The position numbers were made by a program, and so were the translations under genes. Positions 1-5,731 of a stretch of DNA of 8,081 nt are shown here, piece after piece. Under the pieces are notes generated by a model. That model saw only the letters and a list, made by a program, of their open reading frames with translations. It was not told the origin of the DNA and did not search any database. Within the stretch, counting starts at the first letter, position 1. Each line of letters begins with the position of its first letter. The DNA comes from Methanosarcina sp. UBA402 (GTDB taxonomy: Archaea > Halobacteriota > Methanosarcinia > Methanosarcinales > Methanosarcinaceae): assembly GCA_002509325.1 (NCBI GenBank), contig DADO01000144.1:1-8081 (forward strand). The letters are read 5' to 3'.

Positions 1-384
1 CCTATAAAAAACGCATTATATAGACATCACACATATAAGAAAACGAAAACTGTCAAAAATCATAAGATACCCAATAGAACTTTGAATTGTATAAAGAAAA
101 CAGCAGTATGAAGCCCATTTAAACTTTCTCAAATGTATGCTTCTGTCAAACTAAGGTTCTAAAGGCAGAGCAGAATGCATTTTCACGAATTGCGATAAAA
201 CGCATATGAAATTTTTCGAATAACAGGCACAAAGAAATGAAAGTACTTTACCCCACCTTTTTTGACTATTATAGGACTTATGCGGTTGAATTGTTTTCTG
301 TCGACCACATTAAAATAATATCGTTTCTATAATAATAGTAAAATATTCAAAAAAATCTTTGAGTTGAAGGAAATAAACCCACCT
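1..384. other. AT-rich gene-free stretch with a repeat copy
   Basis: No reading frame here looks like a gene: both strands are AT-rich and dense in stops. Two things stand out. First, a 55-bp segment at 194-248 recurs almost exactly at 2546-2600. Second, the string ATAGGACTTATGCGGTTGAA at 271-290 resembles the terminal inverted repeats of some IS elements and could be the left end of the decayed element whose transposase fragment starts near 385. This is a weak suggestion, since the matching right end is missing. No tRNA-like or rRNA-like structure was seen. Any terminator for the inositol-phosphate synthase gene should lie on the low-coordinate side of 668, but no convincing T-tract follows its stop on the minus strand. 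Confidence 0.6.
194..248 (+). repeat. 55-bp direct repeat, copy 1
   Basis: The segment begins GATAAAACGCATATGAAATT and ends GAAATGAAAGTACTT. It matches 2546-2600 on the same strand with one difference by eye (TTTTT here, TTCTT there). Similarity stops sharply on both sides. In this copy no gene follows. It lies just outside the possible left end of the IS remnant. Confidence 0.9.
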
Positions 385-667
385 AAATGTACTGAACTTG
401 ATTACATTAATTTCTCATTGCTTCTTCGCGTGTATTTAGCTGTACTGAAGCTTCTAGGTACAGTTTTATAGACTCGAATAGTCCAGCTCACGACTCTTTT
501 ACTCGTCTACTTCTAAGACAGCCTCCGTATCCGGAGGCTTTATAGGAAGAAATTAAGGATTTTGTTACTCCTGAAACTGGATTTCTTATTATCGATGATA
601 CTGTTCTCGATAAACCTTATTCCAAACGTATGGATCTTGTTTACAGGCAATGGAGCAGTAAACATTA
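385..667 (+). pseudogene. Truncated, frameshifted DDE transposase remnant
   Basis: This is the N-terminal part of a DDE-type transposase (IS4/IS701-like by appearance; family assignment is from memory). The first stretch (about 385-416) reads TELDYINFS. After a frame change near 411-420, a second frame runs from 417 with RVFSCTEASR, then AHDSFTRLLLRQPPYPEAL, then an in-frame TAG at 543-545. It continues as EEIKDFVTPETG, FLIIDDTVLDKPYSK and LVYRQWSSKHY. The IIDDT segment fits the region of the first catalytic aspartate. Reading beyond 667 gives only antisense of the neighbouring synthase, so the element is cut at that gene's stop codon. With one frameshift, one stop and no C-terminal half or right end, it cannot make a working transposase. 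A 7-bp stem at 521-538 lies inside this coding relic. Confidence 0.85.
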
Positions 668-1756
668 TCACAGTTTCCCGGCAATGAACTCTTCAGTCAT
701 GCGATATGCTTCGGCATCGGAGTACTGTTCAGGCGGATGCTTCATAAAATATGCCGAAGGAGAATAAAGGACTCCTCCTATTCCGCGGTCAAGACCCAGT
801 TTACAGCATCGAATGGCATCAATTACCACGCCTGCCGAATTAGGAGAATCCTCAACCGAAAGCCTGAGCTCAAGGTTCATTGGCACGTCCCCGAAGAGTT
901 TTCCTTCCATTCTCAGGAAACAAACCTTGTTGTCTTTCTGCCAGGGAATGTAATCACTTGGACCCACATGGATATTTCCGCTCTCAAGCCTATCTTTGAG
1001 TACTGATTGGACAGCTTCAGTTTTTGATTCTTTCTTGGAGGCAAGCCTGTCCCTGTTAAGCATATTAAGAAAATCGGTATTCCCTGCGGTATTAAGCTGA
1101 TAGGTTCTTTCCAGTTTTACTCCCCGCTTCCTGAAAAGGTCGGCAAGCGTCCTGTGGACAATAGTAGCCCCTAACTGGGACTTGATATCGTCCCCTATAA
1201 TAGGAAGCTTCATTTTTTTGAAGCGTTTTGCCCACTCAGGATTGCTTGCAATAAAAACCGGCATATTGTTAATAAAAGCGCAGCCAGCTTCAAGAGCACA
1301 TTCGGCATAGAAACAGGCGGCCTGTTCTGAGCCTACAGGCATATAATTCAGGAGGATCTCAGCACCTGAGTCCTTCAGGGCAGCTATGATTTCCTCTTTT
1401 GTTGCACCCTCACCCTCGATGGACAAAAACCTGCATTCTTCAGGGTAGTTTGCAAGGTGATCAGAACAGCCGTCCAGAACCCTCCCGACTTTTACATTTA
1501 TCCCTGCCTGTGGAATGCCCGCACAGAAAACCGTTGTGCAGTTGGGAAGAGAAAAAATAGCCTCTGATATATCTTTTCCCACTTTCCGTTGGTCGATATC
1601 AAAAGCTGCTGCAACTTCAATCTCATACGGCAAGTAGCCTCCAAGATCCCAATGCATCAGGCCGAATGAATCCGTGTCATTTTTTCTCCGATAATATTCA
1701 ATCCCCTGCAGGAGTGAACTTGCACAATTCCCAACCCCCGCAATGGCAATTTTTAT
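668..1756 (-). CDS. ino1: myo-inositol-1-phosphate synthase (no standard start codon)
   Basis: The enzyme converts glucose 6-phosphate to 1L-myo-inositol 1-phosphate with NAD as a recycled cofactor, in the cytoplasm. In archaea the product feeds archaetidylinositol lipids. The family match is strong: YMPVGSEQA, FINNMPVFIASNPEWAKRF, IIGDDIKSQLGAT, DFLNMLNRDRLASKKESKT, GPSDY, SPNSAGVVIDAIR and PPEQ all line up with actinobacterial/archaeal enzymes as I recall them, including the active-site lysines in DDIK and KKESK. The first ATG (1657, MHWDLGGY) is too late, because the NAD-binding AIAGVGNCASSL and QGIEYYRRK lie upstream in the same open frame. That frame is open back to a TAA at 1862-1864 but has no ATG, GTG or TTG. 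The end given here is an ATA (1756) just before KIAIAGVG, with CAGG directly upstream; this gives about 362 residues, normal for the family. Either a rare start codon is used or the start was lost. The stop TGA (668-670) abuts the IS scar. Confidence 0.9.
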   Translation of the reverse strand: MKIAIAGVGNCASSLLQGIEYYRRKNDTDSFGLMHWDLGGYLPYEIEVAAAFDIDQRKVGKDISEAIFSLPNCTTVFCAGIPQAGINVKVGRVLDGCSDHLANYPEECRFLSIEGEGATKEEIIAALKDSGAEILLNYMPVGSEQAACFYAECALEAGCAFINNMPVFIASNPEWAKRFKKMKLPIIGDDIKSQLGATIVHRTLADLFRKRGVKLERTYQLNTAGNTDFLNMLNRDRLASKKESKTEAVQSVLKDRLESGNIHVGPSDYIPWQKDNKVCFLRMEGKLFGDVPMNLELRLSVEDSPNSAGVVIDAIRCCKLGLDRGIGGVLYSPSAYFMKHPPEQYSDAEAYRMTEEFIAGKL

Positions 1757-2141
1757 CCTGTCTTTACCTGCCGCTGGTATTCCCCCAAAAAGCTTAAAAT
1801 GGTAATAGTGTAAAATTTTGCTTAAAATGATGTTTTGAAGTACTGCTATGAAATATGGATTTTAAAATACAACTATGAAATATGGATTTTAAATGCTGAC
1901 TTATATTGATTTCCCAATTTCCCCAGAAATTTTGCAGTTTTCAAAACTAGTTTCCAGAGTGTAGTCTCGTAAAGAGTAAGGAATGGAAACTGTGATGCCT
2001 CTTATTGTATGAATAAAATACTATAAAAAGCGTTTTACAAAAAATAAGGATCATGTTAATCTGTGAACTCTTTTTAAGGCTAATTTTTCTCATTCTCAGG
2101 CCCATTTTATGGTGATTCAGCCTGAAATAGATTATAAAGGC
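1757..2141. other. Intergenic spacer upstream of the synthase
   Basis: No gene is visible. The segment is AT-rich and holds the likely promoter of the synthase on the minus strand, including a duplicated 21-bp block at 1846-1893. At the other end it receives the 3' side of the DUF1294 gene. On the minus strand an imperfect candidate terminator can be read near 2088-2130: TCAGGC pairs with GCCTGA across an 18-nt loop and is followed by GAGAAAAATT. This is weak, because it lacks a long T-tract. Confidence 0.5.
1846..1893. repeat. Two tandem copies of a 21-bp block
   Basis: Copies at 1846-1866 and 1873-1893 are identical (each begins CTATGAAATATGG and ends ATTTTAAA) and start 27 bp apart. On the minus strand they read TTTAAAATCCATATTTCATAG, split here by meaning as TTTAAAAT, CCATATTT and CATAG, and lie about 90-140 bp upstream of the first plausible start region of the synthase. 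They could be paired binding sites or a local duplication of promoter DNA. Confidence 0.85.
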
Positions 2142-2414
2142 TTAGAGGTTGATCCAGAGCACTAAAAGGATGTGAATTCCCGTAAATGCAGGTACCAGGA
2201 ATTTAAATATTGGCTTCTGAGTTTTATGCCTGAAATGCTGCATTCCAAGCAATGCACCAATCGGACCAAAGAGAGAAGCAATCAATAAGCCTTGCTCGGA
2301 AATTCTCCATTTATCTTCTCTTGCCTTAAATTTATCTATCCCATATAGGGTATAAGAAGCTGCATTAAGAACAGCATAAATAATAGGGAAAAGAAGATAT
2401 ACAGTCTCTGCCAT
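2142..2414 (-). CDS. DUF1294 family small membrane protein
   Basis: A 90-residue membrane protein of unknown function. The family signature is clear: N17, then Y24-G-I-D-K at 24-28, WRISE at 36-40, the GPIGALLGM turn at 50-58 and FRHKTQKPIFK at 61-71. Three hydrophobic stretches are visible: about 4-24, 42-58 and 69-88. The polar DK/WRISE and RHKTQK loops probably sit on the same side of the membrane. The ATG at 2412-2414 is supported by AGGATGA (minus strand, 2430-2424) about 9 bases upstream as a ribosome binding site. Length is typical of the family, which often occurs alone or fused to a cold-shock domain; no such fusion exists here. It diverges from the flippase-like gene and shares a 228-bp control region with it. 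Confidence 0.88.
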   Translation of the reverse strand: MAETVYLLFPIIYAVLNAASYTLYGIDKFKAREDKWRISEQGLLIASLFGPIGALLGMQHFRHKTQKPIFKFLVPAFTGIHILLVLWINL

Positions 2415-2423
2415 GGAAAAGAA

Positions 2424-2430
2424 TCATCCT
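2424..2430 (-). promoter_or_regulatory. Ribosome binding site of the DUF1294 gene
   Basis: The minus strand reads AGGATGA ending 9 bases before the ATG at 2414. It is a reasonable Shine-Dalgarno match to the archaeal 16S tail (ATCACCTCCT) and supports this start codon. Confidence 0.5.
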
Positions 2431-2470
2431 TAATAATAATTAAAAGCTGTGATGTCTTACTAGGTTACAT

Positions 2471-2486
2471 TGATCTTCCCAGATCA
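2471..2486. promoter_or_regulatory. Perfect dyad in the divergent control region
   Basis: TGATCT and AGATCA are exact inverted repeats around a TCCC centre (16 bp in all). The dyad sits between the divergent DUF1294 and flippase-like genes. It lies just beside an AT-rich box at 2500-2509, which reads TTATTTAATA on the minus strand and could be the DUF1294 promoter. The size and symmetry fit an operator for a dimeric regulator, but no regulator is encoded in the window. Confidence 0.35.
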
Positions 2487-2532
2487 GTATAGATTACAGT
2501 ATTAAATAAGTGGCTGAAATAAGTAGCTGCCC

Positions 2533-2542
2533 TAAAATATAA
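2533..2542 (+). promoter_or_regulatory. Candidate TATA box of the flippase-like gene
   Basis: TAAAATATAA is a good archaeal TATA-like sequence. Transcription would be expected to start about 25 bases downstream, near 2565, giving a leader of roughly 75-80 bases. That leader would carry most of repeat copy 2 (2546-2600) and the stem-loop at 2589-2614. Confidence 0.4.
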
Positions 2543-2545
2543 CCA

Positions 2546-2600
2546 GATAAAACGCATATGAAATTCTTCGAATAACAGGCACAAAGAAATGAAAGTACTT
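2546..2600 (+). repeat. 55-bp direct repeat, copy 2
   Basis: Same-strand partner of 194-248, with 54 of 55 bases alike by eye. It begins 4 bp after the candidate TATA box and ends 42 bp before the flippase-like start codon, so here it is positioned as leader DNA. Its last bases form the left arm of the stem-loop at 2589-2614; copy 1 lacks the right arm. Confidence 0.9.
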
Positions 2601-2614
2601 GAAAGCACTTTCAT
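2589..2614 (+). promoter_or_regulatory. Stem-loop in the flippase-like gene leader
   Basis: ATGAAAGT (2589-2596) pairs exactly with ACTTTCAT (2607-2614) across a 10-nt loop, 28 bases before the start codon. The stem is AT-rich and only moderately stable as RNA. It could be a leader hairpin or a DNA dyad. There is no T-tract after it, so a terminator role is unlikely. Confidence 0.35.
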
Positions 2615-2642
2615 GCCAAAAATTGGGGTAAGAGGGTCTTAA

Positions 2643-3710
2643 ATGAGCGTAAGCCAGGATGAAAGCAAATCAGGACAAAAAAACGAGAATCATGCCCATA
2701 GAAGTCTGCTATCTCCTCCACCTCTGGTTTTGAAGGTAGGTCGCTACCTCCCAACTCTTATTCTGACCGGGCTGGCTGTTAACCTTATTCTTCCGCAGCT
2801 TGCTTCGCTTGAGGCGTCCCTGCATGTTATCAAAACGATGGTCCTATGGGCTGTGCTGCTGGCTGCCCTTGTCCAGGGGATCAGTTACCTGGGGGCAGGT
2901 TATCTTATAAATTCAGTCGTAGCAATAGTGAACCAGACTATCCCGATATTAAATGGGGTTATAATAACGCTCGCAGCTTCAAGTATAGGCATGCTGGCAG
3001 GAGGTCCTTTCGGGAATGCTGCAGCGACTTATAGATGGGTAAGGAAATATGGCGTCAGTGCAGAAGGCGCAGGGCTTGCGGGCGCCCTGCCCACGTTTTT
3101 CAATAATACGATCTTAACTGTACTCGCTGTAACCGGAATCCTGCACCTTCTGGCAGTCCACAGCCTTTCTTCGATACAGTTCTTCGCCTTTATCCTGATC
3201 TTAACTTTACTTGGCCTGGGCTTTGCAGCAATAAATTGGGGAATAAGAAACCGTGCAAATTTTACACTCGTTGTTGTCAGGATAGCAGCTTACTTTTCCC
3301 GGCTTCTGCATAAAACCTATGCGCCAGCTCCAACCGAAACCTCAGTAGGCCGAATTTTTGCAGCCCTTGAGATGCTTGGCAATGGAGGCTGGCAGCGCCC
3401 GCTCTTGGGAGCTGTGGTTAATACGGGCTTCGATATGTTGACCCTTTATTTCTTCTTCATAGCTGCAGGGTATCCGGTAGGGCTAGGGATCCTGGTCGTG
3501 GGGTACGGGCTTCCCCTTCTCCTGGGAAAAATAGCTTTTCTCCTGCCCGGAGGAATTGGCGTTGTGGAGAGCACGATGGCTGCCCTCTATACAGGCCTGG
3601 GAGTGCCCAGCTCAACTGCGGTTGTTGTCGTGCTCAGCTACAGGGTATTTTCTTTCTGGATTCCGACGCTGATAGGATTTCCAATAGCGTTTTATCTGCA
3701 GAGGACATGA
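2643..3710 (+). CDS. Flippase-like integral membrane protein (LPG_synthase_TM/UPF0104)
   Basis: A 355-residue polytopic protein of the family that contains the flippase domain of bacterial MprF and many archaeal proteins of unknown substrate. A polar N-terminal tail (1-27) precedes about eight hydrophobic segments, near 35-53, 66-90, 100-120, 150-172, 178-200, 252-275, 278-300 and 325-350. The family signature is plain near the C-terminus: LPGGIGVVE at 301-309, a small-residue stretch, then LSYRVFSFWIP at 331-341. The internal PxxFGN-type segment AGGPFGNAAATYRWVR (119-134) and LPTFFNN (149-155) are also typical. By family it may move a lipid or polyprenol-linked sugar across the membrane; the substrate cannot be read from sequence. 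The ATG at 2643 follows AAGAGGG, a weak ribosome binding site. It stands alone, divergent from DUF1294 and convergent with the hyu operon. Confidence 0.88.
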   Translation: MSVSQDESKSGQKNENHAHRSLLSPPPLVLKVGRYLPTLILTGLAVNLILPQLASLEASLHVIKTMVLWAVLLAALVQGISYLGAGYLINSVVAIVNQTIPILNGVIITLAASSIGMLAGGPFGNAAATYRWVRKYGVSAEGAGLAGALPTFFNNTILTVLAVTGILHLLAVHSLSSIQFFAFILILTLLGLGFAAINWGIRNRANFTLVVVRIAAYFSRLLHKTYAPAPTETSVGRIFAALEMLGNGGWQRPLLGAVVNTGFDMLTLYFFFIAAGYPVGLGILVVGYGLPLLLGKIAFLLPGGIGVVESTMAALYTGLGVPSSTAVVVVLSYRVFSFWIPTLIGFPIAFYLQRT

Positions 3711-3763
3711 AGTTCGTGAAAAATTTTGGTGAAAATTTCTACTATCCGGTTTGAATAATTTTA
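3711..3763. terminator. AT-rich convergent end region
   Basis: This short gap lies between two convergent transcripts. The plus strand has AATAATTTTATT near its end, and the minus strand has TTTTCACC and ATTTTTCACG tracts. Archaeal termination needs little more than T-rich tracts, so the region could end transcripts from both sides. There is no strong hairpin. Confidence 0.3.
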
Positions 3764-4145
3764 TTATCCTTCGAGGCTGCAGAGAATCTTAGACGAGATT
3801 GCCGTTCCCATACAATTGTTCAGCGTCACTGAGAGCATAAACACTATTACCTTCCCTGCCTGCAGGACGGGAGAAACGCTATTCCCCGGTTTCGGCATAT
3901 CAAAGCGCGTAAAGCTCAGATAAACCAGTGAAGCCCAGGAATTAACGACCCTGCACCAGATAGTATGAGTATCATTAATAAGTTCGGCTTTCTCCAGTAC
4001 GGCAGGGCTGGCAAATTCCGTGACTTCAACCTGTAAGGAAGAAGCTTTATCAGGGCTAAATCACATAATCTTTTAAAATTCTCGTAACAGCGAGTTTCAT
4101 TTCATCAACTGTTAAATGTTTTCCTTTCCCTCGGAATTTATTTAC
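3764..4145 (-). pseudogene. Frameshifted relic of a small unrecognised gene
   Basis: Two adjacent minus-strand frames read like parts of one protein. The upstream part (4145-4056) gives VNKFRGKGKH, LTVDEMKLAVTRILKDYV and then a TAG (4058-4056). The downstream part (4060-3764, 98 codons) gives FSPDKASSLQVEVTEF, ASPAVLEKAELINDTH, TIWCRVVNSWASLVYLSF, TRFDMPKPGN and SVSPVLQAGKVIVF, and ends at TAA. It has no start codon near its beginning. A single one-base change around 4056-4063 would join ILKDYV to FSPDKASS. The composition (mixed polar and alternating hydrophobic residues, no low complexity) looks like real coding sequence. I do not recognise the family. It begins only 18 bp after the hyuB stop, on the same strand, so it was probably a third gene of the hyu operon or an unrelated downstream gene now decaying. 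An ATG at 4100 (MKLAVTRILKDYV) could still start a tiny peptide. Confidence 0.5.
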
Positions 4146-4163
4146 CTAGAGTTTCCTTCCCCA

Positions 4164-5711
4164 TTACTGTCTACGGTAAAAACTGAAGCTCCTGCCTGAG
4201 TTCTTCCCGTATCCCCCGCCTCCAGGAGTTTCGATCACAAAAACGTCTCCACTCTTTAGCTCAACTTCGGCCTGGCCTCCAATTTCGAGAACACTGCCGT
4301 CACTGCGGATAAGCATGTTTCTTCCGCACTTTCCAGGCATTCCTCCGTTGAGCCCGAAAGGCGGGAGTTTCCTGTGGCTTGAGAGAATGGCAGCATTCAT
4401 ATCTTTCAGGAACCTGAGCTTCCGGACAACCCCGTTTCCGCCTCTGAATTTACCGTCTCCGCCGCTTCCTTCCCGAATGGAAAATTCCTCTAGTAAAACA
4501 GGGAACCTTGTTTCAAGGATTTCAGGGTCAGTAATCCTGGAGTTGGTCATGTGCGTATGCACGGCATCTGTTCCTGAAAATCCCGGACCTGCCCCTGCAC
4601 CTCCGCAAATAGTCTCATAATACTGGAAATCGGCGTTCCCGAAGGTGAAATTATTCATTGTACCCTGAGATGCTGCAAGCGTACCAAGGGCTCCAAAAAG
4701 GGCATCGACAATATATTGTGAGGTTTCGACATTGCCTGCAACAACTGCAGCAGGAGGTTTGGGGTTGAGCAGGGAACCCTCAGGGATTATAATCTCAAGT
4801 GGCCTCAGGCAGCCCGCGTTAAGGGGGATATCGCTTTTTACAAGCGTTCTGAAAGCGTAAAGGACGGCAGCTATGCAAACTGAAGCGGGAGCATTGAAGT
4901 TATTTGGAAGTTGCGGAGAAGTACCCGTAAAATCAATTCTTGCACCCCTGTTCTTGCGGTCAATTGTAACCTTCACTTTGATCGCGTTCCCGTCATCGAG
5001 TGAATAGGTAAATTCCCCGTTTGCAAGCCTGTCAATAACTCTCCTGACCGCTTCCTCGGCATTATCCTGCACATGGCCCATATAAGCTTCAACCGTTTCA
5101 AGGGAAAATTCTTCGACCATCCAGCGCAGTTCGGAAAGCCCCTTCTCATTTGCTGCGATCTGTGCACGGATATCCGCAAGATTCTGGCCAGGGTTTCTTG
5201 CAGGGTGTTTTCCTGAATCCAGCCAGGCTTTCAGACTTTCTTCACAGAAGCAGCCCTGTTTTACGATTTTCATGCCCTCGCTTAACACTCCTTCTTCCGT
5301 AATGGTCCTGCTGCCCGGAGGCACGGAGCCAGGACTGATACCTCCGACATCGGCATGATGACCTCTCGAAGCCAGGCAGAATAGGATTTCCCCGTTGCTT
5401 CCAAACATCGGGGTAACGACCGTGATATCAGGGAGGTGGGTTCCTCCGTGGTATGGGGAGTTTATCAAATACACATCTCCTGCCTGCATCTCCTTTGATT
5501 GTGTCTGGATAAGGGTTTTTACGCATTCTCCCATTGAACCTAGATGCACAGGGATGTGAGGAGCGTTTGCTATCAGGTTCCCTTTCCTATCAAAAACGGC
5601 GCAGGAGAAGTCCAGCCTCTCCTTTATGTTTACCGAGTGAGCCGTATTCTGCAGGGTAAAACCCATTTGTTCGGCAACTGACATGAACCTATTATTAAAA
5701 ATCTCAAGCAT
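4164..5711 (-). CDS. hyuB: 5-oxoprolinase/hydantoinase B subunit (HyuB)
   Basis: This is the HyuB-type subunit, equivalent to the C-terminal half of single-chain 5-oxoprolinase, and works with HyuA in ATP-driven opening of 5-oxoproline or a related cyclic amide. Conserved blocks run the whole 515 residues: NRFMSVAEQMG (7-17), NIKERLDFSCAVFD (28-41), NAPHIPVHLGSM (49-60), GGTHLPDITVVTP (89-101), SRGHHADVGGISPGS (115-129), LRAQIAANEKG-like IRAQIAANEKG (181-191), ETICGGAGAGP (366-376), THMTNSRITDPEILE (386-400), GSGGDGKFRGG (415-425) and ETPGGGGYG (494-502). Similarity to recalled mammalian oxoprolinase is closer than to ketone carboxylases. The GHHAD cluster (117-121) is a candidate metal site by analogy. 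The ATG at 5711 is the first standard start, but the open frame just upstream encodes D-P-V, matching the D-P-(I/V)-x-L-E opening common in HyuB; the native start may once have been slightly earlier. It begins 20 bp after the hyuA stop. Confidence 0.92.
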   Translation of the reverse strand: MLEIFNNRFMSVAEQMGFTLQNTAHSVNIKERLDFSCAVFDRKGNLIANAPHIPVHLGSMGECVKTLIQTQSKEMQAGDVYLINSPYHGGTHLPDITVVTPMFGSNGEILFCLASRGHHADVGGISPGSVPPGSRTITEEGVLSEGMKIVKQGCFCEESLKAWLDSGKHPARNPGQNLADIRAQIAANEKGLSELRWMVEEFSLETVEAYMGHVQDNAEEAVRRVIDRLANGEFTYSLDDGNAIKVKVTIDRKNRGARIDFTGTSPQLPNNFNAPASVCIAAVLYAFRTLVKSDIPLNAGCLRPLEIIIPEGSLLNPKPPAAVVAGNVETSQYIVDALFGALGTLAASQGTMNNFTFGNADFQYYETICGGAGAGPGFSGTDAVHTHMTNSRITDPEILETRFPVLLEEFSIREGSGGDGKFRGGNGVVRKLRFLKDMNAAILSSHRKLPPFGLNGGMPGKCGRNMLIRSDGSVLEIGGQAEVELKSGDVFVIETPGGGGYGKNSGRSFSFYRRQ

Positions 5712-5731
5712 TACAGGATCAGCCCCTGCCC

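Noticed and set aside
521..538. GC-rich 7-bp hairpin followed by TTTAT, terminator-like
   Set aside because: It lies within the transposase coding relic (codons for QPPYPEA), and the pairing is explained by coding sequence; the T-tract is too short to claim a terminator.
1846..1893. Possible CRISPR-like array
   Set aside because: Only two 21-bp units with a 6-bp gap; spacers are far too short and there are no cas genes.
2643..3710. Full MprF (lysyl-phosphatidylglycerol synthase)
   Set aside because: Only the flippase-like membrane part is present; the cytoplasmic aminoacyl-transferase domain is absent, so that name would overstate the function.
668..3710. Synthase, DUF1294 and flippase-like genes as one inositol-lipid cluster
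   Set aside because: The genes are on different strands with long spacers and an IS scar nearby; a shared pathway is only a guess.
4315..4620. Plus-strand open frame opposite hyuB
   Set aside because: Antisense to the strongly conserved C-terminal HyuB blocks; its proline- and serine-rich composition is typical of a shadow frame.
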